A DNA stretch of 64,000 nt from Acipenser ruthenus. Taxonomy: Eukaryota; Chordata; Actinopteri; Acipenseriformes; Acipenseridae. The notes beneath the pieces were generated by a model. The model was not told where the DNA came from. It did no database searches and saw only the letters and a program-made list of their open reading frames with translations. Location of the stretch: NCBI RefSeq assembly GCF_902713425.1, contig NC_081198.1, positions 22,489,188 through 22,553,187 on the forward strand. The letters are read 5' to 3'. This document shows positions 1 to 8,959 of the stretch, piece after piece (the first letter of the stretch is position 1; every line of letters begins with the position of its first letter). The translations under genes were made by a program, and so were the position numbers.

Positions 1-189
1 TGCGTCTTACAAATAGTCATGCCAAGCTGCTATGCTGTGCAAGGTGCCTTGGTAACTAAAACTGTGCCTCGCTGGCTGGCTGGCTTGCTAAGAAGGTCCT
101 GGCATAGGGACATGTTCCACCACACTTGTCTGGTTAGCTGCATGCTCCCAGGAAACAAACTGCTGCTGTCTACATCATCACCACATGTG

Positions 190-277
190 AATAAAAGAAA
201 GAAAGAAAGCAAGAAAGAAAGAGAAAGAAAGAGAGAAAGAAAGAAAGAGAGAAAGAAAGAAAGAAAGAAAAAAAAAG
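190..277. repeat. GA/CT-rich microsatellite in the U2 spacer (representative)
   Basis: The plus strand is a mixed GAAA/GAGA tract, so it is CT-rich in the U2 sense, lying about 110 bp after the U2 3' end. Lengths differ between units. Further copies lie near 970-1070, 1760-1858, 2549-2611, 8585-8660, 9355-9450, 16622-16695, 17392-17510, 20999-21070, 21765-21858, 22556-22621, 29510-29572, 30269-30363, 37491-37561, 38260-38330, 45487-45557, 46246-46337, 53494-53562, 54257-54350, 55047-55140 and 58583-58678. Long Lys/Glu/Arg or Ser/Phe/Leu reading frames across these tracts are artefacts of the repeat. Confidence 0.9.
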
Positions 278-362
278 AAGTAAAACGGCGGGAAAACTTG
301 CATCAACACTGGCACTCTCCCTCCAGCAGGGGTAGACAAAATGCTCACAGGAGAGATCCAGA

Positions 363-378
363 TCTGACTTTGACCAAC
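363..378 (-). terminator. snRNA 3' box of U2 copy 1
   Basis: The minus strand reads GTTGGTCAAAGTCAGA, starting 12 nt after the U2 3' end. It fits the vertebrate snRNA 3' box pattern (GTTT, 0-3 bases, AAA, purine, two bases, AGA), which directs Integrator-dependent 3' end formation. The same sequence follows the 3' end of every other U2 copy and remnant that keeps its 3' end. Confidence 0.85.
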
Positions 379-389
379 GTTAGAGAAAG

Positions 390-577
390 GTGTGCACCGT
401 TCCCGGAGGTACTGCAATACCGGGCCGATGCGTGGAGTGGACGGAGCAAGCCCCTGTTCCATCTCCCGATTCCAAAAATCAATTTAATATATGGTCCCCT
501 GATAGGGGACGTATCAGATATTAAACTGATAAGAACAGATACTACACTTGATCTTAGCCAAAAGGCCGAGAAGCGAT
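390..577 (-). ncRNA. RNU2: U2 spliceosomal snRNA gene, copy 1 (intact)
   Basis: The RNA of the U2 snRNP, which pairs with the intron branch point in the spliceosome. On the minus strand the gene begins ATCGCTTCTCGGCC at 577 and ends near GGAACGGTGCACAC at 390, 188 nt, the usual vertebrate length. Visible landmarks are the branch-point recognition sequence GTAGTA (nt 33-38, at 545-540), the stem IIa/IIb segment, the Sm site in TTGATTTTTGG, and a 3' stem IV (CCCGG..CCGGG). It has a PSE-like box about 50-70 bp upstream and a 3' box 12 bp downstream. There is no TATA box near -25, which fits Pol II rather than Pol III transcription. The exact mature 3' end could differ by one or two bases. Confidence 0.96.
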
Positions 578-625
578 GGCGACTTGGCCCTTGCCCGGGG
601 CCCCCCAGCCCGGACGGCACAGGGG

Positions 626-648
626 GATTCAAAGGTGGGTGCAAAATT
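626..648 (-). promoter_or_regulatory. Proximal sequence element (PSE) of U2 copy 1
   Basis: The minus strand at -49 to -71 reads GCACCCACCTTTGAATCC, close to the human U2 PSE core as I remember it (CACC, five bases, TTGAAT). The PSE is bound by SNAPc and fixes the snRNA start. The same box occurs at the same offset before each full-length U2 copy: 1415-1437, 2204-2226, 9008-9030, 17043-17065, 21419-21441, 22208-22230 (altered), 29923-29945, 37911-37933, 53912-53934 and 54700-54722. A distal element is less clear: ATTTGTAA near -206 to -223 (about 783-800) is only a weak octamer-like match. Confidence 0.75.
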
Positions 649-1178
649 CCAAGCACAAGCAGACCCCCAAAAAACGGGCTGCTGCTTCCAGAGGGGAAAT
701 GTGCAATTTAAGCAGGAGAAAACAAAACAAAGCAAAAACACACACATAACACCAAAAACAAAACATAAACTGGCGGAGTGCGTCTTACAAATAGTCATGC
801 CAAGCTGCTATGCTGTGCAAGGTGCTTTGGGTAACTACAACTGTGCCTCGCTGGCTGGCTGGCTTGCTAAGAAGGTCCTGGCATAGGGACATGTTCCACC
901 ACACTTGTCTGGTTAGCTGCATGCTCCCAGGAAACAACCTGCTGCTGTCTACATCATCACCACATGTGAATAAAAGAAAGAAAGACAGCAAGAAAGAAAG
1001 AGAGAAAGAAAGAGAGAAAGAGAGAAAGAAAGAGAGAAAGAAAGAAAGAGAGAAAGAAAAAAAAAGAAGTAAAACGGCGGGAAAACTTGCATCAACACTG
1101 GCACTCTCCCTCCAGCAGGGGTAGACAAAATGCTCACAGGAGAGATCCAGATCTGACTTTGACCAACGTTAGAGAAAG

Positions 1179-1366
1179 GTGTGCACCGTTCCCGGAGGTA
1201 CTGCAATACCGGGCCGATGCGTGGAGTGGACGGAGCAAGCCCCTGTTCCATCTCCCGATTCCAAAAATCAATTTAATATATGGTCCCCTGATAGGGGACG
1301 TATCAGATATTAAACTGATAAGAACAGATACTACACTTGATCTTAGCCAAAAGGCCGAGAAGCGAT
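1179..1366 (-). ncRNA. RNU2: U2 snRNA gene, copy 2 (intact)
   Basis: Identical over the RNA region to copy 1 as far as I can read, exactly 789 bp away. PSE at 1415-1437 and the 3' box are both kept. Confidence 0.96.
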
Positions 1367-1967
1367 GGCGACTTGGCCCTTGCCCGGGGCCCCCCAGCCC
1401 GGACGGCACAGGGGGATTCAAAGGTGGGTGCAAAATTTCAAGCACAAGCAGACCCCCAAAAAACGGGCTGCTGCTTCCAGAGGGGAAATGTGCAATTTAA
1501 GCAGGAGAAAACAAAACAAAGCAAAAACACACACATAACACCAAAAACAAAACATAAACTGGCGGAGTGCGTCTTACAAATAGTCATGCCAAGCTGCTAT
1601 GCTGTGCAAGGTGCCTTGGGTAACTACAACTGTGCCTCGCTGGCTGGCTGGCTTGCTAAGAAGGTCCTGGCATAGGGACATGTTCCACCACACTTGTCTG
1701 GTTAGCTGCATGCTCCCAGGAAACAACCTGCTGCTGTCTACATCATCACCACATGTGAATAAAAGAAAGAAAGACAGCAAGAAAGAAAGAGAGAAAGAAA
1801 GAGAGAAAGAGAGAAAGAAAGAGAGAAAGAAAGAAAGAGAGAAAGAAAAAAAAAGAAGTAAAACGGCGGGAAAACTTGCATCAACACTGGCACTCTCCCT
1901 CCAGCAGGGGTAGACAAAATGCTCACAGGAGAGATCCAGATCTGACTTTGACCAACGTTAGAGAAAG

Positions 1968-2155
1968 GTGTGCACCATTCCCGGAGGTACTGCAATACCG
2001 GGCCGATGCGTGGAGTGGACGGAGCAAGCCCCTGTTCCATCTCCCGATTCCAAAAATCAATTTAATATATGGTCCCCTGATAGGGGACGTATCAGATATT
2101 AAACTGATAAGAACAGATACTACACTTGATCTTAGCCAAAAGGCCGAGAAGCGAT
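1968..2155 (-). ncRNA. RNU2: U2 snRNA gene, copy 3 (intact, one change)
   Basis: Full length with PSE and 3' box. One difference from copy 1 at 1977 (C to T in the RNA sense at about nt 179), in the short tail after stem IV, so probably tolerated. Confidence 0.95.
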
Positions 2156-2611
2156 GGCGACTTGGCCCTTGCCCGGGGCCCCCCAGCCCGGACGGCACAG
2201 GGGGATTCAAAGGTGGGTGCAAAATTTCAAGCACAAGCAGACCCCATAAAAACGGGCTGCTGCTTCCAGAGGGGAAATGTGCAATTTAAGCAGGAGAAAA
2301 CAAAACAAAGCAAAAACACACACATAACACCAAAAACAAAACATAAACTGGCGGAGTGCGTCTTACAAATAGTCATGCCAAGCTGCTATGCTGTGCAAGG
2401 TGCCTTGGGTAACTACAACTGTGCCTCGCTGGCTGGCTGGCTTGCTAAGAAGGTCCTGGCATAGGGACATGTTCCACCACACTTGTCTGGTTAGCTGCAT
2501 GCTCCCAGGAAACAACCTGCTGCTGTCTACATCATCACCACATGTGAATAAAAGAAAGAAAGACAGCAAGAAAGAAAGAGAGAAAGAAAGAGAGAAAGAG
2601 AGAAAGAAAGA

Positions 2612-2667
2612 GGCAATTCGTAGGGATACCAATATAACTGGTTTCCAGCTGCCTGGATCCAACGTGG
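2612..2667 (+). mobile_element. 56-bp inverted fragment of the element's ORF2 inside a U2 unit
   Basis: These 56 bases are the reverse complement of 4814-4869, the ORF2 stretch between the RT motifs RQGCPLS and YMDD in copy K1. They replace the end of a CT tract, the 3' box region and the 3' end of the fourth U2 gene. The fragment carries a base that in this window is found only in K1 (GSNV at the protein level; other copies have GSNG or GSNR). This suggests that K1 itself was the donor. Confidence 0.85.
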
Positions 2668-2678
2668 CCCGGTATTGC

Positions 2679-2804
2679 CTGCAATACCGGGCCGATGCGT
2701 GGAGTAGCAAGCCCCTGTTCCATCTCCCGATTCCAAAAATCAATTTAATATATGGTCCCCTGATAGGGGACGTATCAGATATTAAACTGATAAGAACAGA
2801 TACT
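2679..2804 (-). pseudogene. U2 snRNA remnant at the K1 3' junction
   Basis: U2 sequence from nt 35 to about nt 163. The 5' part and promoter are replaced by element K1, which begins at 2805. The 3' end is lost to an inverted ORF2 fragment and an 11-bp fold-back (2668-2678 against 2681-2691). There is also a 6-bp loss near 2705, where other copies read ggacgg. It cannot make U2. Confidence 0.92.
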
Positions 2805-3449
2805 CCTTTATTGAGATTTTACATTTTTTACATTTACACCCATTCGTTTTTTTCATTCATTTTACATTTCTTTTAAAGATGACATTCATGCATACAGACA
2901 TACATTTTGTTTTAAAAGCATTTAAAATACATTTAAAAACACTAAGACAATTGTGCTTTGTACATGGTTAAAACAGACACAGATTAAAATCAACATGAAA
3001 AAAACCTGTGCTGCTTTAAAAGTGACTGGAAAAAAAGAACCATCTATAAAAAACCAGTGTTTGTGAGGGCCGGGGAGTGCTCTCTAAAAAAGTTCAAAAG
3101 TGAACATAAAACTAGATCTAAAACAGGGACAGGGGAAAAGGGACAGTGTATAGAACAGTGAGTTAAAATTCTAAAATTTTAAAACACTTAAAATGTAACT
3201 TTTAATAGTTTACATTAAAAATCTTAAGATACATAAAACAAAACAAAACAAAATCAAATAAAACATTCAACGTAAATCAAATAAAAGTCCATAAAACTGA
3301 AACAAAAAGACTACATAAAACCAGGGCACCGTTGAAAAAACGGTCATGCCAGCTAAAAAGGGCGGAATGCTGGCATGACAAAATAAATAAAAGGCTTAGC
3401 GGTGCCCCGTAGTCCCGCTCCTAGGAGCTAGCGGTTCCAGTTTTTTCCT
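2805..3449 (-). other. K1 3' UTR
   Basis: About 640 bp, A/T rich, no ORF of note. It holds two nested hairpins near ORF2 (3329-3379), a 12-bp palindrome gctcctaggagc near 3417-3428, short A/C-rich repeats near 3238-3290, and ends with AATAAA next to the U2 junction. No poly(A) tract follows. The same region recurs as 9741-10378, 17804-18440, 22622-23259, 30616-31246, 38598-39242, 46605-47249 and 58930-59572. Confidence 0.8.
3343..3379 (-). promoter_or_regulatory. 3' UTR hairpin of the element (possible RT recognition structure)
   Basis: A perfect 11-bp inverted repeat, gtcatgccagc at 3343-3353 and its complement at 3369-3379, encloses a 15-nt loop. A second, 6-bp hairpin (accgtt/aacggt) lies directly beside it at 3328-3344. 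Both arms are kept in all copies that retain the 3' UTR; K5 and K9 only lose one loop A in the small hairpin. Several site-specific LINEs are known to use 3' UTR structure for template recognition. That role is inference here. Confidence 0.55.
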
Positions 3450-6400
3450 TTATTCCATCTTCACGTCCTGAAGTCCGGCGATACTCCACTCCGCGCAGGC
3501 CTTGTCCTTCCCGAGGGTCCGGATGTCCAGAATTACAAAGTCCTTGATAAGAGTTTGTGCCCTTCTGGTCGTGGTGATAGTGTCTAGCTCCTGCTTGTGA
3601 TAGACACAGACGTTACGGCCTTCCCACAGGATCTGCTTGACAACATTGATGACACGCCAAACGCACTTAGCTGTGCTGGTATCGATTCCTCCCGCAGGCC
3701 CATAGAGCACAGTCTCAGCGGTCATCTTGGCCGTGTCAGCAAACCTGTTTAGGAAGACAGAGACAGAGAGCCAGACACTGCCAGCCACATCACACTCCCA
3801 GAAGATATGGGCTGGTGTTTCTCTCTTGCGGCACTTTGCATAGGGGCATATTTCTACTTGGGCTAGTCCCCTCCTGAACATGAACGCTCGAGTGGGGAGT
3901 GCACTGTGGACGGTGTTCCATGCTATATCCTTCTGGACATTACTGAGGCAGCTGTGAGACACATTCTCCCAGATTTTTTGGCTTTGGGTGAGGGAGAAAG
4001 TAGCTACTTTTTCAATTTCCTGGGAACCGGCAAGATATTTAGTTACAGCCTTGTATTCCCAGGAGGCCAATTTTGCTTTATCTAAGCCCAATTTATATAT
4101 AGTGTCCCTTAAGGTTCTATAATACAATGGGGGGTCCCAGGAGTACGGCACGGTGTTATCAATAGTGCAGAGGCCCAAGGCCCTGAGACAGGTGGCAAAA
4201 TAGAAACGATTCATGTAACATACCTTCCTGTCCAGGGCCTGGATGTTCTTGATAGTTTGCGTGAGCCCCTGCACTCGGGTGAGCTGCACAACGTCCGGGA
4301 CCCCCTTACCTCCCTTCTTGTCGGCTTTACTCAGGGTGGCTCGCTTTACCCTCTCCATCTTGCTGCCCCAGATAAAGCGGTGGATAATGCGGTCCACCAC
4401 TTTTTTGGTGGTCCTGTCTGGGGGAAAGATTTTTCCTACATAAGAGAGGATGGGGAACAGTATAGACTTGGTTATTAATACTCTACCCGTCATTGTTAAG
4501 GATCTTGTGCTCCATCCGCCAATCTTTTTACGGACCTGGTTAATGGCCGCCGTCCAGCTCTGGGCCCCCGAGCTATTGTTCTCGAAAATGAGGCCCAGAA
4601 TCTTGATTTTGTCCTTTTTGACAGGGTACATGTCCGACAGTTCCCTATCTACCTGCCAATTTTTAGACACGTAGACTTCGCTCTTGGACTTATTAATCAC
4701 TGCCCCGGTCGCCGTGCAGTACTTCTCAAGGATATTACTAATCCGAGGTACCGACGATGTGTTGGTGCAAATGAGTGACACATCGTCCATATATGCTGTT
4801 GTTTTGACCTGGACCACGTTGGATCCAGGCAGCTGGAAACCAGTTATATTGGTATCCCTACGAATTGCCTGCAGGAGGGGTTCAATGCACACGACATATA
4901 GCAGTGGGGATAGTGGGCAACCCTGTCTGACCCCTGACTGGATAGATATTTTACCAGTCAGGTGCCTGTTCACCAAGACTCGGGTACTAATGTTTGTATA
5001 TATGGTTTTAACCCACTCCCTAAGTCCAGGAGCGAATTTCATCTGGTCCATCACTTTGTACATATATTCATGGCTTACCCTATCGAACGCCTTCTCCTGG
5101 TCAAGGTTGAACAGGCAGAGGGGATGGTTCCGTTCTCTAGAATAAGCCAGAATGTCCCTTGTTAACATTAAAATATCCGTGATGGACCTCCCTGGGACGC
5201 CACAAGCCTGGTCGGGGCCAATGACCAAAGGGAGGTGTACTTGTAGCCGGAGCATCAGAGCTTTGGCTAGTATCTTGTAATCCACGCAAAGGAGGCTGAT
5301 TGGGTGCCAATTCCGTAGATCTTTAACTTCCCCTTTCTTATGAAGGAGAGTAATTACACTCTCCCGCATAGAAGGGCCCAACCGCTTCTCCCTGTAGACC
5401 GCTCTGTAGACCTCCGCTAAATGGACTTTTAGCATGTCCCAAAAAAGATGGTAATACTCACCCGGGATGCCATCTGGACCTGGCGTCTTACCGGTGTTCA
5501 TGGTCTTAACCGCCTGGGTGAGCTCCTCCAGCGTGAGTTCTGGGTCCTTCTCCTCCTCCTCGTCATCCCGCACTGAGTCAGGCTCCAACTGGCTCAGGAA
5601 CCACTCTATCAGGGTGTCATCTGTAGCTTTGATGTTATATAGGTCCCTATAGAAGTTCTCTACCACTTTTTTCACTCCCTCACTATCCTCTACTATCCTC
5701 CCCCTGCTGTCGAGCATGGAGGACATCAAGTGCCGCTTCTCCCTCGTTTTCTGGAAGAAGAAGCGAGTACACTTTTCGTCTTCCTCCATTTTTTGCACTT
5801 TTGCATTGTGCATGACCTTTCGTTGTTCCTCCCTACAAAGCACTGAAAGATCTAGCTTGGTCTGGGCTATCTCGTCGCTTACAGGGAACCCCCGAAGCTG
5901 AAGCAGGCTCAGATGCTGGAGGGCAGCATTCAGGTGTTTATATTTGGCCCTCCTTTCTTTTGCTTTCCTCTTGCCTGCTGCTATGAAATAACCCTTAGTT
6001 CTGATTTTGACCATCTCCCACCACTCTATAGGGGAGTTGAATAGGTCACGCAAAGTGGTCCACTCAACAAGCCTGCTCTTATAGGCTGCAGCTATGGAGG
6101 GGTCATCGAGTAAGGAGGTGTTTAATTTCCAAACCCCTGACCCCATCTGGGAGGTCTGAGGGACCTGCAATGTTACCAGAGAAGAAGACGGCCTGGGTGT
6201 CTACTGCCGTCTTCGTAAGGGAGCTGGTATGCAGGACGAGATCTATACGGGAGAAGGAGGTCCCAGATGAGCTCACCCAGGTAAAGGGAGGCACCAGGTC
6301 CTTACCTGCATCACACAGGGAGAAATCAGATATTACGGAGGACAAAACTCTACTAGAGCGGTCGTTGCGTGGCCTGCTCCGGTCTACGTCCCTCAGAGCA

Positions 6401-6525
6401 CAATTGAAGTCACCTGACACGATGACGGGTACATTCCTCAGCAGGAGTGGACGCAGCTGTGGAAAAAATTGAACTCTTTCGTTTTGGTTAGTGGGTGCGT
6501 AGACATTGACCAGTCTGAGGGGACT
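3450..6525 (-). pseudogene. K1 ORF2, broken: endonuclease/reverse transcriptase
   Basis: The RT part is open from 6170 to 3450 (906 aa frame) and keeps FNLDQEKAFD, RQGCPLS, YMDD and the C-terminal finger. A 17-bp deletion near 6170, relative to K2, shifts the frame just before the endonuclease SDH motif. The first roughly 120 codons are lost in the large deletion at about 6525. The usual NWRP before RT motif A reads NWHP, a change shared with K2. Not able to encode a complete protein. Confidence 0.93.
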
Positions 6526-7737
6526 TCTTTCTTTTCCCCCCCTCGTCTCTACCCTTTCTTTTCCCCACCCTCTGCTGGTTCTTCACTCCCTTCCCCTCCT
6601 TCTCACTCTCACTTTCACTGTCGCTTTTGCTTTCCTCCCCCACGGACTCAATCCTTATGGCGTCATAACGAGAGCCGAGGGGGAGTGCTGGCGCTGAGAG
6701 GGCCCTACTCAGGGGGGGGCCGCTGCTGGGTCCGGGCTCCCTCCCTGACTCGTGTTCTGCATCAGAGGAGCTACTGGAGGAGCTAGTGGAGTGGCTGTTG
6801 TACTCTCTCTCTGGGCTGGGGGAAGGGGTCCTCGTAAAACGGGACATGTCTCGGGGGCGGGGGGGTGAGGGGGTGCTGGTGATGATGGTGGTGCTGGAGT
6901 CTGGGTCTTGGATACTGTTGGTGGTGATGTGGACTGATCTTTGTTACTTGCTCCCTCTTCCTGCTCAGGCCTAGGCTTGTTCATGTTTGCCTTGCTGGCT
7001 CTGGCCATGTTGGCATAGGAAGAGGGGCAGTCCTTAAACAGGTGCCCCTTCTTTCCACACAAATTGCACTGCCTCTCTTCTCTGCAGTGGCTGGTCTCGT
7101 GGGGGGCGCCGCAGTTCCTGCACTTGACTACAGTACACGCGGCCGCCAGGTGTCCTAATTCCCCACATTTCCTGCAGAGTTTTGGCATCCCATTATAGAA
7201 TACCAGCCCTCTGTTGGGCCCTAACACTATGGAGTTTGGAATGTGGCGGACGCCTCCAATGCCCGATGGATCAACATTAAGGCGTACCAGCCACTTTCTG
7301 GCTCCTGTCCAAACCCCATCTTCATCTGTAATTTTCCTCCCTTCTGATGACACCCTCCCATAGCGGTTAAGCCATGTTGTAATATCATAGTCGCTAACAG
7401 CCTCATTGAAAAATTGGACAGTAACAACTTTCATTTCTCTGTCTGTCAGTGCATCCACACAAAATTCTTTGTATGGAGCGAGATATTTATTCTCCCCCCA
7501 AAAGGACCACATTTCTTGTAACTTTTGGGGGTTCCTAAAACTGACCTCAAACACTTCCTTAAGCCCTGGCAATTTCACCAAACAATTCAAGTCAGAAGGG
7601 GAAAAACCCATACCCCTCTGAAGAATGGTCCGGCTGAACTCCAGTCTCGTCAGTCCTGGTTCCGTTTCATCTTGCTTGTTTCTTGTGAAGCGCACCGCAT
7701 TGTGCCTCCTGGTTTCCTGGGTTGGCCGGAACGCCAT
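6525..7737 (-). pseudogene. K1 ORF1, truncated: zinc-knuckle RNA-binding protein
   Basis: Starts MAFRPTQ at 7737 and keeps the N-terminal domain and all three CCHC knuckles. The frame slips at the first C run (342-aa frame ends at 6709). Everything beyond about 6525, including the C-terminal third, is deleted and the sequence continues inside ORF2. Confidence 0.9.
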
Positions 7738-8475
7738 CCTTCAGCTGGCTCCTCCGATTGGGGTGGGAGAAGCCTCTGGACATCCGGGTTGTCTCTCTCT
7801 ACGGAAAAGAGACAACGTAAGCAGCAAATCTGGGCAGTTGAAGGAACTATTACTTTAGTCCCTGAGGAGATGGTCGCCTCGCAAGAGGGACCCCCTCCCC
7901 AGGTGAACGGTGTCCTTCCCTGGCGGAGTAGGGGGCGCTGCTTGGCACCGAGACCACGTAGGAAGAATCGTGGCTGTGACGCCTCCTCAGGGTCCGGGGC
8001 CGCCCTCTGCTCCTCCCAGATGGCGCCCTCTGCTGGGCGCCTGCTGCTCTCTCGGTCTGGATCTCGATTACAATCAAGGGCTGGGGATGAGGTCGTCTAG
8101 GTCATCAAAGGGTCCTCAAAGGTCGTCTGGATGGTAGGTCCTCCTTCTCTCTAACTCCAGGAACGTCTGGAAAAGCCGGAACCGCCTGAAAAAGAAAAAA
8201 ACGGGAACCGCCTGAAAAAGAAAAAACTGCTCTCAACAGTCAACAAAATCTTGAAAGACCCTCGGCCTGGATTGGGCAAGCCAAAACCAGACTGAGCATT
8301 AGTCTTCCAAAAAGTTGCCGAGCTGAAGAAAGCCAGTCAAAAATAAAAAAAAATTCTGTTCCTCCTCACCCGAACAAACCTCTCACAGACCCTCGGAGGG
8401 AGCGGGCAATGCCACTACCCTCTAAGCCTTAGTCTTAGAAAGATTTATTCGAACTGAAGAGAAGCCAGAGTATAT
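7738..8475 (-). other. K1 5' UTR with internal repeats
   Basis: About 740 bp upstream of ORF1. It holds a 9-bp-stem hairpin at 7788-7816, a CpG-rich block at about 7900-8060, a 26-bp direct repeat (8178-8200 and 8204-8226, core ggaaccgcctgaaaaag) and two diverged 108-bp repeats (8230-8337 and 8361-8469). The second ends a few bases from the element's 5' boundary. The same region recurs as 15773-16509, 20150-20886, 28657-29393, 36642-37378, 44638-45374, 52644-53380 and 57736-58472. Confidence 0.8.
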
Positions 8476-8771
8476 GGCTGGCTAAGAAGGACCTGGCATA
8501 GGGACATGTTCCATCACACTTGTCTGGTTAGCTGCATGCTCCCAGGAAACAAACTGCTGCTGTCTACATCATCACCACATGTGAATAAAAGAAAGAAAGA
8601 CAGCAAGAAAGAAAGAGAGAAAGAAAGAGAAAGAAAGAAAGAGAGAAAGAAAAAAAAAGAAGTAAAACGGCGGTAAAACTTGCATCAACACTGGCACTCT
8701 CCCTCCAGCAGGGGTAGACAAAATGCTCACAGGAGAGATCCAGATCTGACTTTGACCAACGTTAGAGAAAG

Positions 8772-8959
8772 GTGTGCACCGTTCCCGGAGGTACTGCAAT
8801 ACCGGGCCGATGCGTGGAGTGGACGGAGCAAGCCCCTGTTCCATCTCCCGATTCCAAAAATCAATTTAATATATGGTCCCCTGATAGGGGACGTATCAGA
8901 TATTAAACTGATAAGAACAGATACTACACTTGATCTTAGCCAAAAGGCCGAGAAGCGAT
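8772..8959 (-). ncRNA. RNU2: U2 snRNA gene, copy 5 (intact)
   Basis: Full length, with PSE at 9008-9030 and a 3' box. Its 3' end lies 297 bp before the 5' boundary of K1, in the same orientation, so read-through transcription would enter K1. Downstream spacer carries the usual CT tract. Confidence 0.96.

Larger units (their letters stand above)
1..2667 (-). repeat. Tandem U2 snRNA unit array, 789-bp period, without insertions
   Basis: Three consecutive near-identical units are visible; the same spacer landmark recurs at 1, 779, 1568 and 2357, giving periods of 778, 789 and 789 bp. Each unit holds, in minus-strand order, a promoter-bearing spacer, a 188-nt U2 gene, a 3' box, a CT-rich tract and more spacer. 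The first interval is shorter because its microsatellite is shorter. This is the only stretch of the window where the array is not interrupted by an element, so it serves as the reference for all junctions described elsewhere. The fourth unit is broken from 2612 on. Confidence 0.93.
2805..8475 (-). mobile_element. K1: U2-targeted Keno-like LINE (Tx1 group), internally deleted
   Basis: A non-LTR retrotransposon copy in the same orientation as U2. The 3' end abuts U2 nt 35 at 2804/2805. The 5' end is the spacer junction at 8475/8476 shared by all copies. It is about 1.1 kb shorter than full copies because the end of ORF1 and the start of ORF2 are deleted at about 6525. The family call rests on the U2 target, the APE plus RT ORF2 and the three-knuckle ORF1. 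The name Keno comes from family knowledge and was not checked by alignment. Confidence 0.9.

Noticed and set aside
19-711. Open frames of 60-230 aa across U2 genes and spacers, rich in Lys/Glu/Arg or Phe/Leu/Ser
   Set aside because: They run through the U2 RNA, its promoter and the GA/CT microsatellite, recur with every unit and vary with tract length; there is no sign of coding constraint.
783-800. Clear octamer/SPH distal sequence element upstream of U2
   Set aside because: Only a 6/8 match to the octamer (ATTTGTAA) at a plausible distance; too weak for a separate feature.
4684-5145. Plus-strand frames of up to 153 aa opposite ORF2, repeated in every copy
   Set aside because: They are antisense shadows of a well supported reverse transcriptase gene and show no recognisable domain.
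7525-8100. Plus-strand 191-aa frame across the ORF1 start and 5' UTR
   Set aside because: It overlaps the ORF1 N-terminus on the opposite strand and extends into a GC-rich UTR; its conservation among copies follows from recent duplication.
2805-8475. LTR retrotransposon or retrovirus, because of the zinc knuckles in ORF1
   Set aside because: There are no LTRs, protease, RNase H or integrase; the APE endonuclease upstream of the RT and the U2 target define a non-LTR element.
8460-8480. Target-site duplication flanking the elements
   Set aside because: The 3' flank is U2 from nt 35 and the 5' flank is spacer; no matching direct repeat is present, in line with a target deletion.
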